Made by a program: the position numbers and the translations under genes. Positions 56,616-63,871 of a stretch of DNA of 64,000 nucleotides are shown here, in pieces. The notes below the pieces were generated by a model, which did not search any database, was not told where the DNA came from, and saw nothing but the letters and a program-made list of their open reading frames with translations. The DNA comes from Pseudothioclava arenosa (GTDB taxonomy: Bacteria; Pseudomonadota; Alphaproteobacteria; Rhodobacterales; Rhodobacteraceae), in NCBI RefSeq assembly GCF_002358085.1, contig NZ_NTJD01000002.1:310001-374000 (forward strand), given 5' to 3'. The number at the start of each line of letters is the position of its first letter. Positions within the stretch are counted from its first letter, which is position 1.

Positions 56616-56670
56616 TCGTGGGGCTTGCATTTCGGGGCGCAATATTGTTGCGTGGCCCTGAGCCCCACGA
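56616..56670 (+). ncRNA. Candidate structured leader upstream of coaD
   Basis: TCGTGGGGCT (56616-56625) pairs perfectly with AGCCCCACGA (56661-56670); the 35 bases between can form an inner stem with GCAA/TTGC at its tip. No T-run follows, so it is not a typical terminator, and it ends about 15 bases before the coaD ribosome site. Possible cis-acting RNA or processed 3' end of the CBS transcript. Confidence 0.4.
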
Positions 56671-56696
56671 ACTTCGGCGCAGCAGGAGAGACGCTC

Positions 56697-57188
56697 ATGC
56701 GCATTGGCCTTTATCCCGGCACCTTTGACCCGGTCACCCTTGGCCATATCGACATCATCGAGCGGGGGCTGGCGCTGGTCGACCGGCTCGTGGTCGGCGT
56801 TGCGATCAACCGCGACAAGGGGCCGCTGTTCTCGCTGGAAGAGCGCGTCGAGATGCTGGAAGCGGAATGCGCCCGCATCACCGCGCGCTGCGGTGGCGAG
56901 ATCGTCGTGCACCCGTTCGAGAACCTGCTGATCAACTGCGCCCATGACGTCGGCGCCCAGGTGATCGTGCGCGGCCTGCGCGCGGTGGCGGATTTCGAAT
57001 ATGAATTCCAGATGGTCGGAATGAACCGCGCGCTCGACAGCTCGGTCGAGACCGTGTTCCTGATGGCCGATGCCCGTCGGCAGGCGATCGCCTCGAAGCT
57101 GGTCAAGGAAATCTGCCGCCTCGGCGGGGATGTGTCGAAATTCGTCACCCCCGAGGTCAAGATCCGCCTCGACGAGAAGTTCCGCTAA
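56697..57188 (+). CDS. coaD: Phosphopantetheine adenylyltransferase
   Basis: A 163-residue nucleotidyltransferase for the fourth step of coenzyme A synthesis. MRIGLYPGTFDPVTLGHIDI holds the HxGH-type motif (TLGH), and VRGLRAVADFEYEFQMVGMN and SKLVKEICRLGGDVSKFV are diagnostic. CAGGAGAG lies nine bases upstream of the ATG at 56697; an upstream frame from 56625 runs through the hairpin and is not favoured. Cytosolic homohexamer in the family. Confidence 0.97.
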   Translation: MRIGLYPGTFDPVTLGHIDIIERGLALVDRLVVGVAINRDKGPLFSLEERVEMLEAECARITARCGGEIVVHPFENLLINCAHDVGAQVIVRGLRAVADFEYEFQMVGMNRALDSSVETVFLMADARRQAIASKLVKEICRLGGDVSKFVTPEVKIRLDEKFR

Positions 57189-57234
57189 TTCAATCGGATA
57201 GATTGGAAGCCGTCATGCTGGACGGTAGCTGGCG

Positions 57235-57378
57235 CTAGCGCCAGAAGGCGACGTATTGCACCAGTTCCAGGAACTTTCCCGCCAGGAACAGGATGCCGCG
57301 CCAGTCGAACGCGGAGGCGTCGACCAGGATAGCGAGAAGGATGATGGCTGCGAGCCAGAGGGCGATCCGGTTGGTCAT
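57235..57378 (-). CDS. Small membrane protein (47 aa), unknown
   Basis: A 47-residue protein with one hydrophobic helix (RIALWLAAIILLAILVDAS) and a short amphipathic end (FLAGKFLELVQYVAFWR). It follows gap on the same strand after 38 bases that include a UUCG-loop hairpin (57386-57405). No recognised family. The clean transmembrane pattern and placement behind gap suggest a real gene, but its ribosome site is weak. Confidence 0.6.
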   Translation of the reverse strand: MTNRIALWLAAIILLAILVDASAFDWRGILFLAGKFLELVQYVAFWR

Positions 57379-57385
57379 CCGTGAG

Positions 57386-57405
57386 TGCGCCCCCGAAGGG
57401 GCGCA
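57386..57405 (-). terminator. UUCG hairpin after gap
   Basis: On the minus strand, TGCGCCCC-TTCG-GGGGCGCA is a perfect 8-bp stem with a UUCG tetraloop, 11 bases after the gap stop. No T-run follows, so it may stabilise the gap mRNA end or only partly terminate. Confidence 0.55.
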
Positions 57406-57416
57406 GTCCGTTTCGG

Positions 57417-58418
57417 TCAGATCAGGCGGCCGATGGCATTGGCCACGTCGGCCATGCGGCACGAGAAGCCCCATTCGTTGTCATACCAGGCCAGCACGCG
57501 CACGAGCTTGCCGCCGGTGACCTTGGTCTGGTCCGGGGCGAAGATCGAGGATTGCTCGGTGTGGTTGAAGTCGATCGAGACTTTCGGCTCCGGATCGTAG
57601 CCCAGAACGCGCGCCATGTGTCCCATCGCGGCTTCGCGCACGATCTCGTTGACCTCGTCCACGGTGACCGACTTGTTGGCGATGAAGGTCAGGTCGACGG
57701 CCGAGACGTTCGGGGTCGGCACGCGCATCGCGGTGCCGTCGAGCTTGCCGACCAGCGCGGGCAGCACCTCACCGATCGCTTTCGCGGCACCGGTCGAGGT
57801 CGGAACCATCGACATCGCGGCGGCGCGGGCGCGATAGAGATCCTTGTGGCGACGGTCCAGCGTCGGCTGGTCGCCGGTGTAGGAGTGGATCGTGGTCATG
57901 ATGCCCGACTCGATGCCGATCGCATCGTTCAGCACCTTGGCCAGCGGCGCGAGGCAGTTGGTGGTGCACGAGCCGTTCGAAACGACCAGATGCTCGCTCA
58001 GCAGTTCGTTGTCGTTCACGCCGAAGACGATGGTCTTGTCAGCGTTTTTCGCCGGGGCCGAGACCAGAACGCGCTTGGCGCCGCGGCCGAGGTGCACCGC
58101 CGCCTTGGCGCGGTCGTTGAACTTGCCGGTGCATTCCAGCACGACATCGACGCCGTCCCAGTTCAGCTCGTCGGGATTGTAGGTCGACATCACGTCGATC
58201 GGGCCCTGACCGAGATCGAGCGTCTTGCCTTCGACCTTGACCTGACCGGCGAAGCGGCCGTGGACCGAGTCATATTTCAGCAGGTGGGCGTTGGTTTCGA
58301 TCGGGCCGGTCGCGTTGATCTTCACGACCTGCACGTCGTTGCGCGCGGCTTCCGCGATATGGGCCAGCGTGCAGCGGCCGATCCGGCCAAACCCGTTGAT
58401 GCCGATGGTGACGGTCAT
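57417..58418 (-). CDS. gap: Glyceraldehyde-3-phosphate dehydrogenase, type I
   Basis: A 333-residue NAD(P)-dependent enzyme of glycolysis, gluconeogenesis and, in autotrophs, the Calvin cycle. NAD site TIGINGFGRIGRCTLAHI; catalytic Cys in SNGSCTTNCLAPLAKV; His in IHSYTGDQPTLDRRHKD; substrate site RVPTPNVSAVDL; and WYDNEWGFSCRM. AGGAGAG sets the start at 58418. Upstream lies a 264-base gap with palindromes suggestive of carbon-metabolism control. Confidence 0.97.
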   Translation of the reverse strand: MTVTIGINGFGRIGRCTLAHIAEAARNDVQVVKINATGPIETNAHLLKYDSVHGRFAGQVKVEGKTLDLGQGPIDVMSTYNPDELNWDGVDVVLECTGKFNDRAKAAVHLGRGAKRVLVSAPAKNADKTIVFGVNDNELLSEHLVVSNGSCTTNCLAPLAKVLNDAIGIESGIMTTIHSYTGDQPTLDRRHKDLYRARAAAMSMVPTSTGAAKAIGEVLPALVGKLDGTAMRVPTPNVSAVDLTFIANKSVTVDEVNEIVREAAMGHMARVLGYDPEPKVSIDFNHTEQSSIFAPDQTKVTGGKLVRVLAWYDNEWGFSCRMADVANAIGRLI

Positions 58419-58502
58419 AGGCGCTCTCCTGAGGTGAATCCCTGAATTGTCGAGGCGATAGCACGGCGAGGGGGGCGCGGGAAAGCCGTGGAATGGGGCT
58501 GA

Positions 58503-58535
58503 TACCGCAAACAATGAATGGTTGCGGTAACGTTA
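58503..58535. promoter_or_regulatory. Palindromes upstream of gap
   Basis: TACCGCAA (58503-58510) and TTGCGGTA (58522-58529) form a perfect 8-bp inverted repeat with an 11-base spacer; overlapping its right end is the palindrome TAACGTTA (58528-58535), the core of sites bound by LacI-type carbon regulators such as CceR of Rhodobacter. About 85-115 bases ahead of the gap start. Confidence 0.5.
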
Positions 58536-58682
58536 GCGGTGACGTTCCGCGTCAGAACCGCGCAGCTTCGCGAGGCCCTGCCCGGGAGCCGCGGCGGGGT
58601 GGCCGCCGGGGTCACGCCGCACCCGCGATGCTGCGGGCGGGAACGAATCCGCTGCGCGCGCAGCAAATTCGGACCTGTGTGC

Positions 58683-59786
58683 CTAGTCCTCGTCTTCTGC
58701 GAGCAGGTAGATCTCGCCCTCGGCCTCCATTTCGCGGATCGCCGCGACCAGCTCGCCCGCCGCCTCTTCGGCATCCTTGTCCTTGACCTTGCCGAGCGCC
58801 TCGATCTCGTCGCGCAGGCTTGCGGCCATGCGCTGCGAAATATTGTCGAGGATGAAGGCCACGGTTTTTTCGTCGGCGCCGCGCGCGCCCGCCAGTGCCA
58901 CGACCACGCGCGCCTGATCGAGTTTGCGCAGGATTTTGGGGATGTCGCGCGGGTCGATGCGGGCGGGAATGTTGGTAAAGGTAAAGATCGCGCGCCGGAC
59001 CTGTTCGGCAAAAGCCTCGTCTTCTTCCTCTAGGCCCTGCAACACCGAGTCACGCGTGGCGGCGGCCGAATAGTTGAGGATCGCGCCGACGCGCTCGACC
59101 GGGCCGGTGTCGAACGCCTTGACCGGTTGCGCCTCGAGTTGCTGCGACAGCGCCATGCCGATCCGGTGCACCGTATCGGGCGAGACATTCCCGGTGAGCG
59201 ACACCGCATAAGCCACGCGGCGGGCCTTGTCGCCGGGCAGGCGCCCGAGCAGATCGGCGGCCTTGGCGACCGAGAGTTTCGACAGGACGACGGCGCCCAC
59301 CTCGGTGCTTTCCAGCTCCAGAACCGGGGCCAGAACCTCGGGCGCGAGGCCCGCGATCCGCTCCCACGGGTCGGCGCGCGAACTGCCCGAGGCGAGCCTG
59401 CGCAGCCGCGTTGTGGCGCCGGGGCTCAGTTGCCCGTCCAAGAGGCTCAGCGCTCGGTCGATGCCGCCCGGAAAGGCGATGCCGGCGGCTTCGAGCGTGG
59501 TCAGGAATTCGCGCAGCACTTCGTCGAGCGTGTCGCGATCGACCAGCCGCAGGTTCGCGATGGCCTGCGTGAGGTCGGCTTGCTGATCGTCGCTGAGTTC
59601 TGCCAGCGGCAGTTTCACTCCCTCCGCCGCGAGCATCCGCACCACGATCGCGGCCTTTTGCTTGCGGGTCAGGCCGGGGCGGGGCGCGCCCGGCGCAAGG
59701 GGTGGCAGGGCGGACCCCACCGGATCGGCGCCGCCAAAGGGGCCGAGCGGTTTGTCGAGTTTCGCCAGCGGCGTGAGCGCGTTCAC
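58683..59786 (-). CDS. fliG: FliG-like flagellar motor switch protein, divergent and isolated
   Basis: A 367-residue protein with the three-domain layout of FliG. N-terminal domain: LTRKQKAAIVVRMLAAEGVK. Middle domain (about 130-210): PEVLAPVLELESTEVGAVVL, where the usual EHPQ motif is not kept. C-terminal domain (about 225-350): VGAILNYSAAATRDSVLQGL, RIDPRDIPKILRKLD (corresponding to the DDRS torque-helix region), ISQRMAASLRDEIEALG, and IREMEAEGEIYL. It starts with GTG after GGAGG. No other flagellar gene is in the window. It could be a motor switch component, a second-system FliG, or a repurposed relative. Confidence 0.8.
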   Translation of the reverse strand: MNALTPLAKLDKPLGPFGGADPVGSALPPLAPGAPRPGLTRKQKAAIVVRMLAAEGVKLPLAELSDDQQADLTQAIANLRLVDRDTLDEVLREFLTTLEAAGIAFPGGIDRALSLLDGQLSPGATTRLRRLASGSSRADPWERIAGLAPEVLAPVLELESTEVGAVVLSKLSVAKAADLLGRLPGDKARRVAYAVSLTGNVSPDTVHRIGMALSQQLEAQPVKAFDTGPVERVGAILNYSAAATRDSVLQGLEEEDEAFAEQVRRAIFTFTNIPARIDPRDIPKILRKLDQARVVVALAGARGADEKTVAFILDNISQRMAASLRDEIEALGKVKDKDAEEAAGELVAAIREMEAEGEIYLLAEDED

Positions 59787-59869
59787 CTGTCATCCTCCGA
59801 GTCCGAGGCGTCACAGGCGACCTTGCCACAGGGGCGGTTAAGGCGAGCTTACCGACGGCGAGGAATGCC

Positions 59870-60022
59870 TCAGCTGCTCATCGGCTCGCAGGTCTTGGTC
59901 TGCGTGTTCCAGCTGTGCCCCTCGGGGCAGGACATCGAGGCGGCATGCTCGCGGCCACATTCCGCAAAGGCGGCGAGAGGCGAAAGGCCGAGTACGAGCG
60001 CTACAATCAAACTGCGTGTCAT
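59870..60022 (-). CDS. Tiny secreted cysteine-containing protein (50 aa)
   Basis: A 50-residue protein: signal peptide MTRSLIVALVLGLSPLAAFA, then a 30-residue mature part with four evenly placed residues of the pattern ECG...SMSCPEGHSWNTQTKTCEP. Three cysteines are visible. Proteins of this pattern occur beside purB in Rhodobacterales and, as I recall, some carry the label adenylosuccinate lyase only through position; sequence gives no support for that. Function unknown. It lies downstream of purB after a terminator. Confidence 0.65.
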   Translation of the reverse strand: MTRSLIVALVLGLSPLAAFAECGREHAASMSCPEGHSWNTQTKTCEPMSS

Positions 60023-60079
60023 CGTCGTTCTCCCTGATGATCCGATCAGGAAACCACGAATCAGTGGCCCTCTCCTAAG

Positions 60080-60106
60080 AAAAACGCCCGGGACGAGGCC
60101 CGGGCG
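60080..60106 (-). terminator. Terminator after purB
   Basis: On the minus strand a perfect 8-bp stem CGCCCGGG/CCCGGGCG with a six-base loop is followed by TTTTTC. Confidence 0.9.
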
Positions 60107-60128
60107 CTGTCGTATTCGCGTGATCCGC

Positions 60129-61433
60129 TTATTCGCCGAACACCCGGCGGAAGATCGTGTCGACATGTTTGGTGTGGTAATCCATGTCGAATTTCGCGTT
60201 GATCGCATCGACGCCAAGCGCCGCGACCACGTCCTTGTCGGCCAGCAGTTGCTCGCGGAAATCGACGCGCTCTTCCCAGACCTTCAGGGCGTTGCGCTGC
60301 ACCATCGCATAGGCATCCTCGCGCGACACGCCCGCCTGGGTCAGCGCCAGCAGCACGCGCTGGCTCATCACGAGGCCGGGGAACTTGTTCATATTGTCGA
60401 GCATGTTCTGCGGGAAGATCAGCATCTTCTCGACGACGCCGGCCAGCCGGTTCAGCGCGAAATCGAGGGTGATCGTCGCGTCCGGGCCGATGCCGCGCTC
60501 GACCGAGCTGTGCGAGATGTCACGCTCGTGCCAGAGCGCCACGTTCTCCATCGCCGGGATCACCGTCATCCGCACCAGGCGGGCCAGACCGGTGAGGTTC
60601 TCGGTCAGCACCGGGTTCTTCTTGTGCGGCATCGCCGACGAGCCTTTCTGGCCCATCGAGAAGAATTCCGCGCCTTCCAGAACTTCGGTACGCTGCATGT
60701 GGCGGATCTCGATCGCGACGTTCTCGATCGAGGAGGCGATGACGCCGAGAGTGGCAAAGAACATCGCGTGGCGGTCGCGCGGGATCACCTGCGTCGAGAT
60801 CGGCTCGGGGCGCAGGCCCAGCTTCTCGCAGACATGCTCCTCGACCGCCGGGTCGATATTGGCAAAGGTGCCGACCGCGCCCGAGATCGCGCCGGTGGCA
60901 ACTTCCCAGCGGGCTTTTTCGAGGCGGTTCTTGTTACGGTCCATCTCGGCGTAGAAGCGCGCGAAGGTCAGGCCCATGGTGGTGGGCTCGGCGTGGATGC
61001 CGTGCGAGCGGCCGACGCGGACGGTGTTTTTATGCTCGTAGGCGCGTTTCTTCAGCGCGGCCAGGACCTTGTCCATATCGGCCAGGAGGATGTCGGCGGC
61101 GCGCACCAGCTGCACGTTCAGGCAGGTATCAAGCACATCCGACGAGGTCATGCCCTGATGCACGAAGCGCGCCTCTTCCGAGCCGACATGCTCGGCCAGA
61201 TGGGTCAGGAAGGCGATCACGTCATGCTTGGTCACCGCTTCGATCTCGTCGATGCGATCGACGTCGAATTCCACGTCCTTGGCCTTCCAGACGGCCTCGG
61301 CGTTTTCCTTCGGGATCACCCCCAGCGCCGCCTGCGCGTCGCAGGCATGGGCTTCGATCTCATACCAGATCTTGAACTTGGTCGCGGGTTCCCAGATATC
61401 GACCATCTCTTTGCGGGCATAACGCGGGATCAT
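60129..61433 (-). CDS. purB: Adenylosuccinate lyase
   Basis: A 434-residue fumarase-superfamily enzyme acting twice in purine synthesis (releasing fumarate from SAICAR and from adenylosuccinate). MIPRYARKEMVDIWEPATKF at the start, HQGMTSSDVLDTCLNVQL, GRSHGIHAEPTTMG with catalytic His, and the superfamily signature GQKGSSAMPHKKNP (261-274). Length is that of the shorter, B. subtilis-like PurB. Well-formed terminator downstream. Confidence 0.97.
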   Translation of the reverse strand: MIPRYARKEMVDIWEPATKFKIWYEIEAHACDAQAALGVIPKENAEAVWKAKDVEFDVDRIDEIEAVTKHDVIAFLTHLAEHVGSEEARFVHQGMTSSDVLDTCLNVQLVRAADILLADMDKVLAALKKRAYEHKNTVRVGRSHGIHAEPTTMGLTFARFYAEMDRNKNRLEKARWEVATGAISGAVGTFANIDPAVEEHVCEKLGLRPEPISTQVIPRDRHAMFFATLGVIASSIENVAIEIRHMQRTEVLEGAEFFSMGQKGSSAMPHKKNPVLTENLTGLARLVRMTVIPAMENVALWHERDISHSSVERGIGPDATITLDFALNRLAGVVEKMLIFPQNMLDNMNKFPGLVMSQRVLLALTQAGVSREDAYAMVQRNALKVWEERVDFREQLLADKDVVAALGVDAINAKFDMDYHTKHVDTIFRRVFGE

Positions 61434-61514
61434 CGGCAGCGGCCTTTCGATTGTATGGGTTTTGCCGGGCTTCTAGACTGCGTAGGGCGGCGGGGCAAGG
61501 CAAAGGCAGGGGCA

Positions 61515-61931
61515 ATGGTTCCGGGATTGGCGGATTTTAAGGGCGATTGGCGGATTTCGCGGGTGATCGTGCCACGCGGTGCGCCCGAGGCGCGGCTCGA
61601 AGGGCGGGCGCGGTTCCGCCCCGAGGGTGCGGGGCTGCTTTACCACGAGGAGGGCGAGTTGATCCTGCCCGGCCAGCCGCCGATCCGGGCCGAGCGCAGC
61701 TATCTGTGGCGCGAAGGCGGGGCGGGGATCGTGGTCGATTACGCCGATGGCCGCCCGTTTCACGAGTTTGACCCGGCCCGGCCAAGGGCCGCGCATTGGT
61801 GCGACCCCGATGATTACCGCGTGCGCTATGATTTCACGCGCTGGCCGCTCTGGCGCGCCGAGTGGGAGGTGAGCGGGCCACGCAAGGATTACGTCATGAT
61901 TACCGACTATCGCCGGGATGACGCAGCGTAA
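61515..61931 (+). CDS. DUF6314 family protein
   Basis: A 138-residue protein, mostly beta-strand with repeated aromatic and acidic residues: GLADFKGDWRISRVI, EGRARFRPEGAGLLYHEEG, SYLWREGGAGIVVDYADGRP, HWCDPDDYRVRYDF, WRAEWEVSGPRKDYVMITDY. I place it in DUF6314, whose pattern suggests a lipocalin-like barrel that could bind a small ligand. The ATG at 61515 is chosen after GGCAGGGG; the same open frame extends far upstream antisense to purB and fliG but is not coding there. Divergent from purB. Confidence 0.82.
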   Translation: MVPGLADFKGDWRISRVIVPRGAPEARLEGRARFRPEGAGLLYHEEGELILPGQPPIRAERSYLWREGGAGIVVDYADGRPFHEFDPARPRAAHWCDPDDYRVRYDFTRWPLWRAEWEVSGPRKDYVMITDYRRDDAA

Positions 61932-62014
61932 CTATGCGTTGCGGGCCGCCCGGCCATGGCTGCAGTTGACCGCGCCTGCCGCAGCGCAGAACATCGGCGC
62001 AAAGGGAGACACGC

Positions 62015-62446
62015 ATGACCGACCAACTCGCCCCCGAGATCGAGGCCCGCATCCGCGAAAGCTTTGCGAAACAGCCGATGATGGAAACTGTCGGCGGTGA
62101 GATCGTCGAGATCGCGCCCGGTCGCATCGTGATCGAGGCCCCGATCCGCGAAGGGTTGCGTCAGCAACAGGGCTTTGCCCATGCCGGTCTGATCTTCACG
62201 CTGGGCGACAATGCGGCGGGCTATGCGGCGCTGAGCGTGATGCCGCCGGGCTCCGAGGTGCTTTCGGTCGAGCTCAAGATCAACCTGCTTTCGCCGGGGC
62301 TCGGCCGGCTGGTGGCCGAGGGCCGGGTGCTCAAGCCCGGCCGTCGTCTGGTCGTGGTCGCCGCCGATGTCTGGGGCGTCGATGAGAGCGGCGCGCGCAA
62401 GCTGGTCGCCGCCCTGCAGGGTACGATGATCCCGGTGACGGTTTAA
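62015..62446 (+). CDS. PaaI-family hotdog thioesterase
   Basis: A 143-residue single-hotdog acyl-CoA thioesterase. The active-site segment GLRQQQGFAHAGLIFTLGDNAAGYAAL matches the PaaI pattern (HGG-like turn read here as HAGL, followed by the catalytic Asp in LGDNAAG), and VELKINLLSPGLGRLVAEGRV and LVVVAADVWGVD are the remaining strands. Substrate may be a phenylacetyl- or aromatic/short acyl-CoA. Its stop codon overlaps that of the convergent TM2 gene. Confidence 0.88.
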   Translation: MTDQLAPEIEARIRESFAKQPMMETVGGEIVEIAPGRIVIEAPIREGLRQQQGFAHAGLIFTLGDNAAGYAALSVMPPGSEVLSVELKINLLSPGLGRLVAEGRVLKPGRRLVVVAADVWGVDESGARKLVAALQGTMIPVTV

Positions 62447-62754
62447 GCCGTCTGCCGCGAGAACTGCCAGCGCAGGATCGCGCGGTCCTCGGCGATCATG
62501 CCGGGGATCAGCAGCGCATCAATCAGCCACCACAGCCCCACCACCGCCAGCGGCAGGTAGCCGATCAGGATGATCGACAGCGCCGAGCCGATGCCGAAGA
62601 GCATCAGCATCAAAAGCCCCGAGCCCCAGCGCCCGAGGTAGAAGCGATGCGCACCGAGCATGCCGAGGAAGAACCACAGCAGATAGGCGGCAAGCGGCGA
62701 GGGCGCCTCGTTGGCGACCCGCTGTTCGATATAAAGGGCACGAGCGTCGGTCAT
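62443..62754 (-). CDS. TM2 domain protein
   Basis: A 103-residue membrane protein. AYLLWFFLGMLGAHRFYLGR is the TM2 signature (first helix with G..GaHrFYlG), followed by GSGLLMLMLFGIGS and LPLAVVGLWWLIDALLIP. The function of TM2 proteins in bacteria is not known. Start 62754 is preferred; 62805 would add 17 residues without a ribosome site. The last four bases overlap the stop of the convergent thioesterase gene. Confidence 0.9.
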   Translation of the reverse strand: MTDARALYIEQRVANEAPSPLAAYLLWFFLGMLGAHRFYLGRWGSGLLMLMLFGIGSALSIILIGYLPLAVVGLWWLIDALLIPGMIAEDRAILRWQFSRQTA

Positions 62755-62815
62755 GTGAGCCTCCTTAACATGCGCTTGATATGGGGAGGATCGGCCCGCG
62801 TTCAAGGGCGGGCCC

Positions 62816-63781
62816 TCAGAACAGGCGCTTGTCGAGCCGGGTGCGGATCAGCAGGGCAGTGACCGCCAGTGCGCCCAGAACCGAGATCAGGTAGACCTCG
62901 GCGCGGGGCAGGGTGAAGGTGCGGCTCAGCACGATGACAAAGGCGACATGGAGGAAATAGATCCCCGTCGCCGCCGTCCCCAGCGGCAGGCGCGCAAGCC
63001 AGCCGGGCAGGGCGGGTGCGGAGGCCGCAGCCGCGACCAGCGCGGGGCAGGCGAGCACGGCGGCGATCAGAGTCTCGGGGGCGAGCGGGTGATCGGGATG
63101 GGCCAGCAGTCGCAGCCCCCAGCTTTCGCCGACCGCCAGCACCAGCCCGGCCAGCCCCAGCCCCAGCGCCGGGCCAAAGCCCATCCGTGCGGACAGCCCG
63201 CTGCGCCGCAACAGATGCCCGAACAGGAAGAACGGCAGCCCCACCAGCAGCCCGTTGCGCACTTCGGCCGGCCAGATCCCCTTCGGGATCAGTTGCAACA
63301 GATGCCCCGATTGCAGCCCGTAGCCCAAGGCAAACAACGCCAGCGCCAACGCCAGCAAAGGCCCGTTGCGCCAGCGCCAGACCAGGCTCGCCGCCGCGAT
63401 CGCCATCGCCAGCCCGGTCAGGAACCACAGATGCCACCAGCCATAGATCCAGAGCTTGGCATAGGCCCAGAGCGGGTTGTCGACCAGCAAGAGCTTCCAC
63501 CACAGCGGCGTGTAAAGCGTCAGCCAGATCAGATGCAGCTTGAGATAGCGCCAGACCATCCGCCCGCTGCGCCCGGGCAGTTCGGGGCGAAACAGGAACC
63601 CCGCCACCACGAAGAACCCCGGCACCGCCACCCGCGCAAGCCCGTTGCCCAAGAGCCAGGTCGCCTCGACCGAGACCCCCTTGAACGGGTTGGCGTGGAT
63701 CGTCACCACCAGCAGCGCCAGGCAGAGCTTCAGCAGATCAAGCCCGGCAAGGCGAGATGAGGGGGCAGGGGGCGCAGACAT
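62816..63781 (-). CDS. Acyltransferase 3 (OafA-like) membrane protein
   Basis: A 321-residue integral membrane acyltransferase with about ten hydrophobic helices. The N-terminal RLAGLDLLKLCLALLVVTIH places the catalytic-type His at the end of helix 1, and VAVPGFFVVAGFLFRP is the second conserved block of AT3 proteins; the RR/ARG motif region follows in the cytoplasmic loop. Such enzymes O-acylate polysaccharides, lipids or other envelope molecules. Substrate unknown; no capsule or O-antigen genes are adjacent. It follows acnA on the same strand after a terminator. Confidence 0.88.
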   Translation of the reverse strand: MSAPPAPSSRLAGLDLLKLCLALLVVTIHANPFKGVSVEATWLLGNGLARVAVPGFFVVAGFLFRPELPGRSGRMVWRYLKLHLIWLTLYTPLWWKLLLVDNPLWAYAKLWIYGWWHLWFLTGLAMAIAAASLVWRWRNGPLLALALALFALGYGLQSGHLLQLIPKGIWPAEVRNGLLVGLPFFLFGHLLRRSGLSARMGFGPALGLGLAGLVLAVGESWGLRLLAHPDHPLAPETLIAAVLACPALVAAAASAPALPGWLARLPLGTAATGIYFLHVAFVIVLSRTFTLPRAEVYLISVLGALAVTALLIRTRLDKRLF

Positions 63782-63826
63782 CGGGTCACCGCACTTGAAA
63801 CAGCCGGATCGGCCCGGCCCGCCACG

Positions 63827-63851
63827 AAAAAGGCCCCGCCGAAGCAGGGCC
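63827..63851 (-). terminator. Terminator after acnA
   Basis: On the minus strand, GGCCCTGC-TTCG-GCGGGGCC (one G-T pair, UUCG loop) followed by TTTTTC, 20 bases past the acnA stop. Confidence 0.9.
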
Positions 63852-63871
63852 CTTTCCGGTATCAGAAGGCT

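Noticed and set aside
59127-61514. Long plus-strand extension in front of the DUF6314 gene
   Set aside because: It runs antisense to fliG and purB; only the part from ATG 61515 onward fits a family and has a ribosome site.
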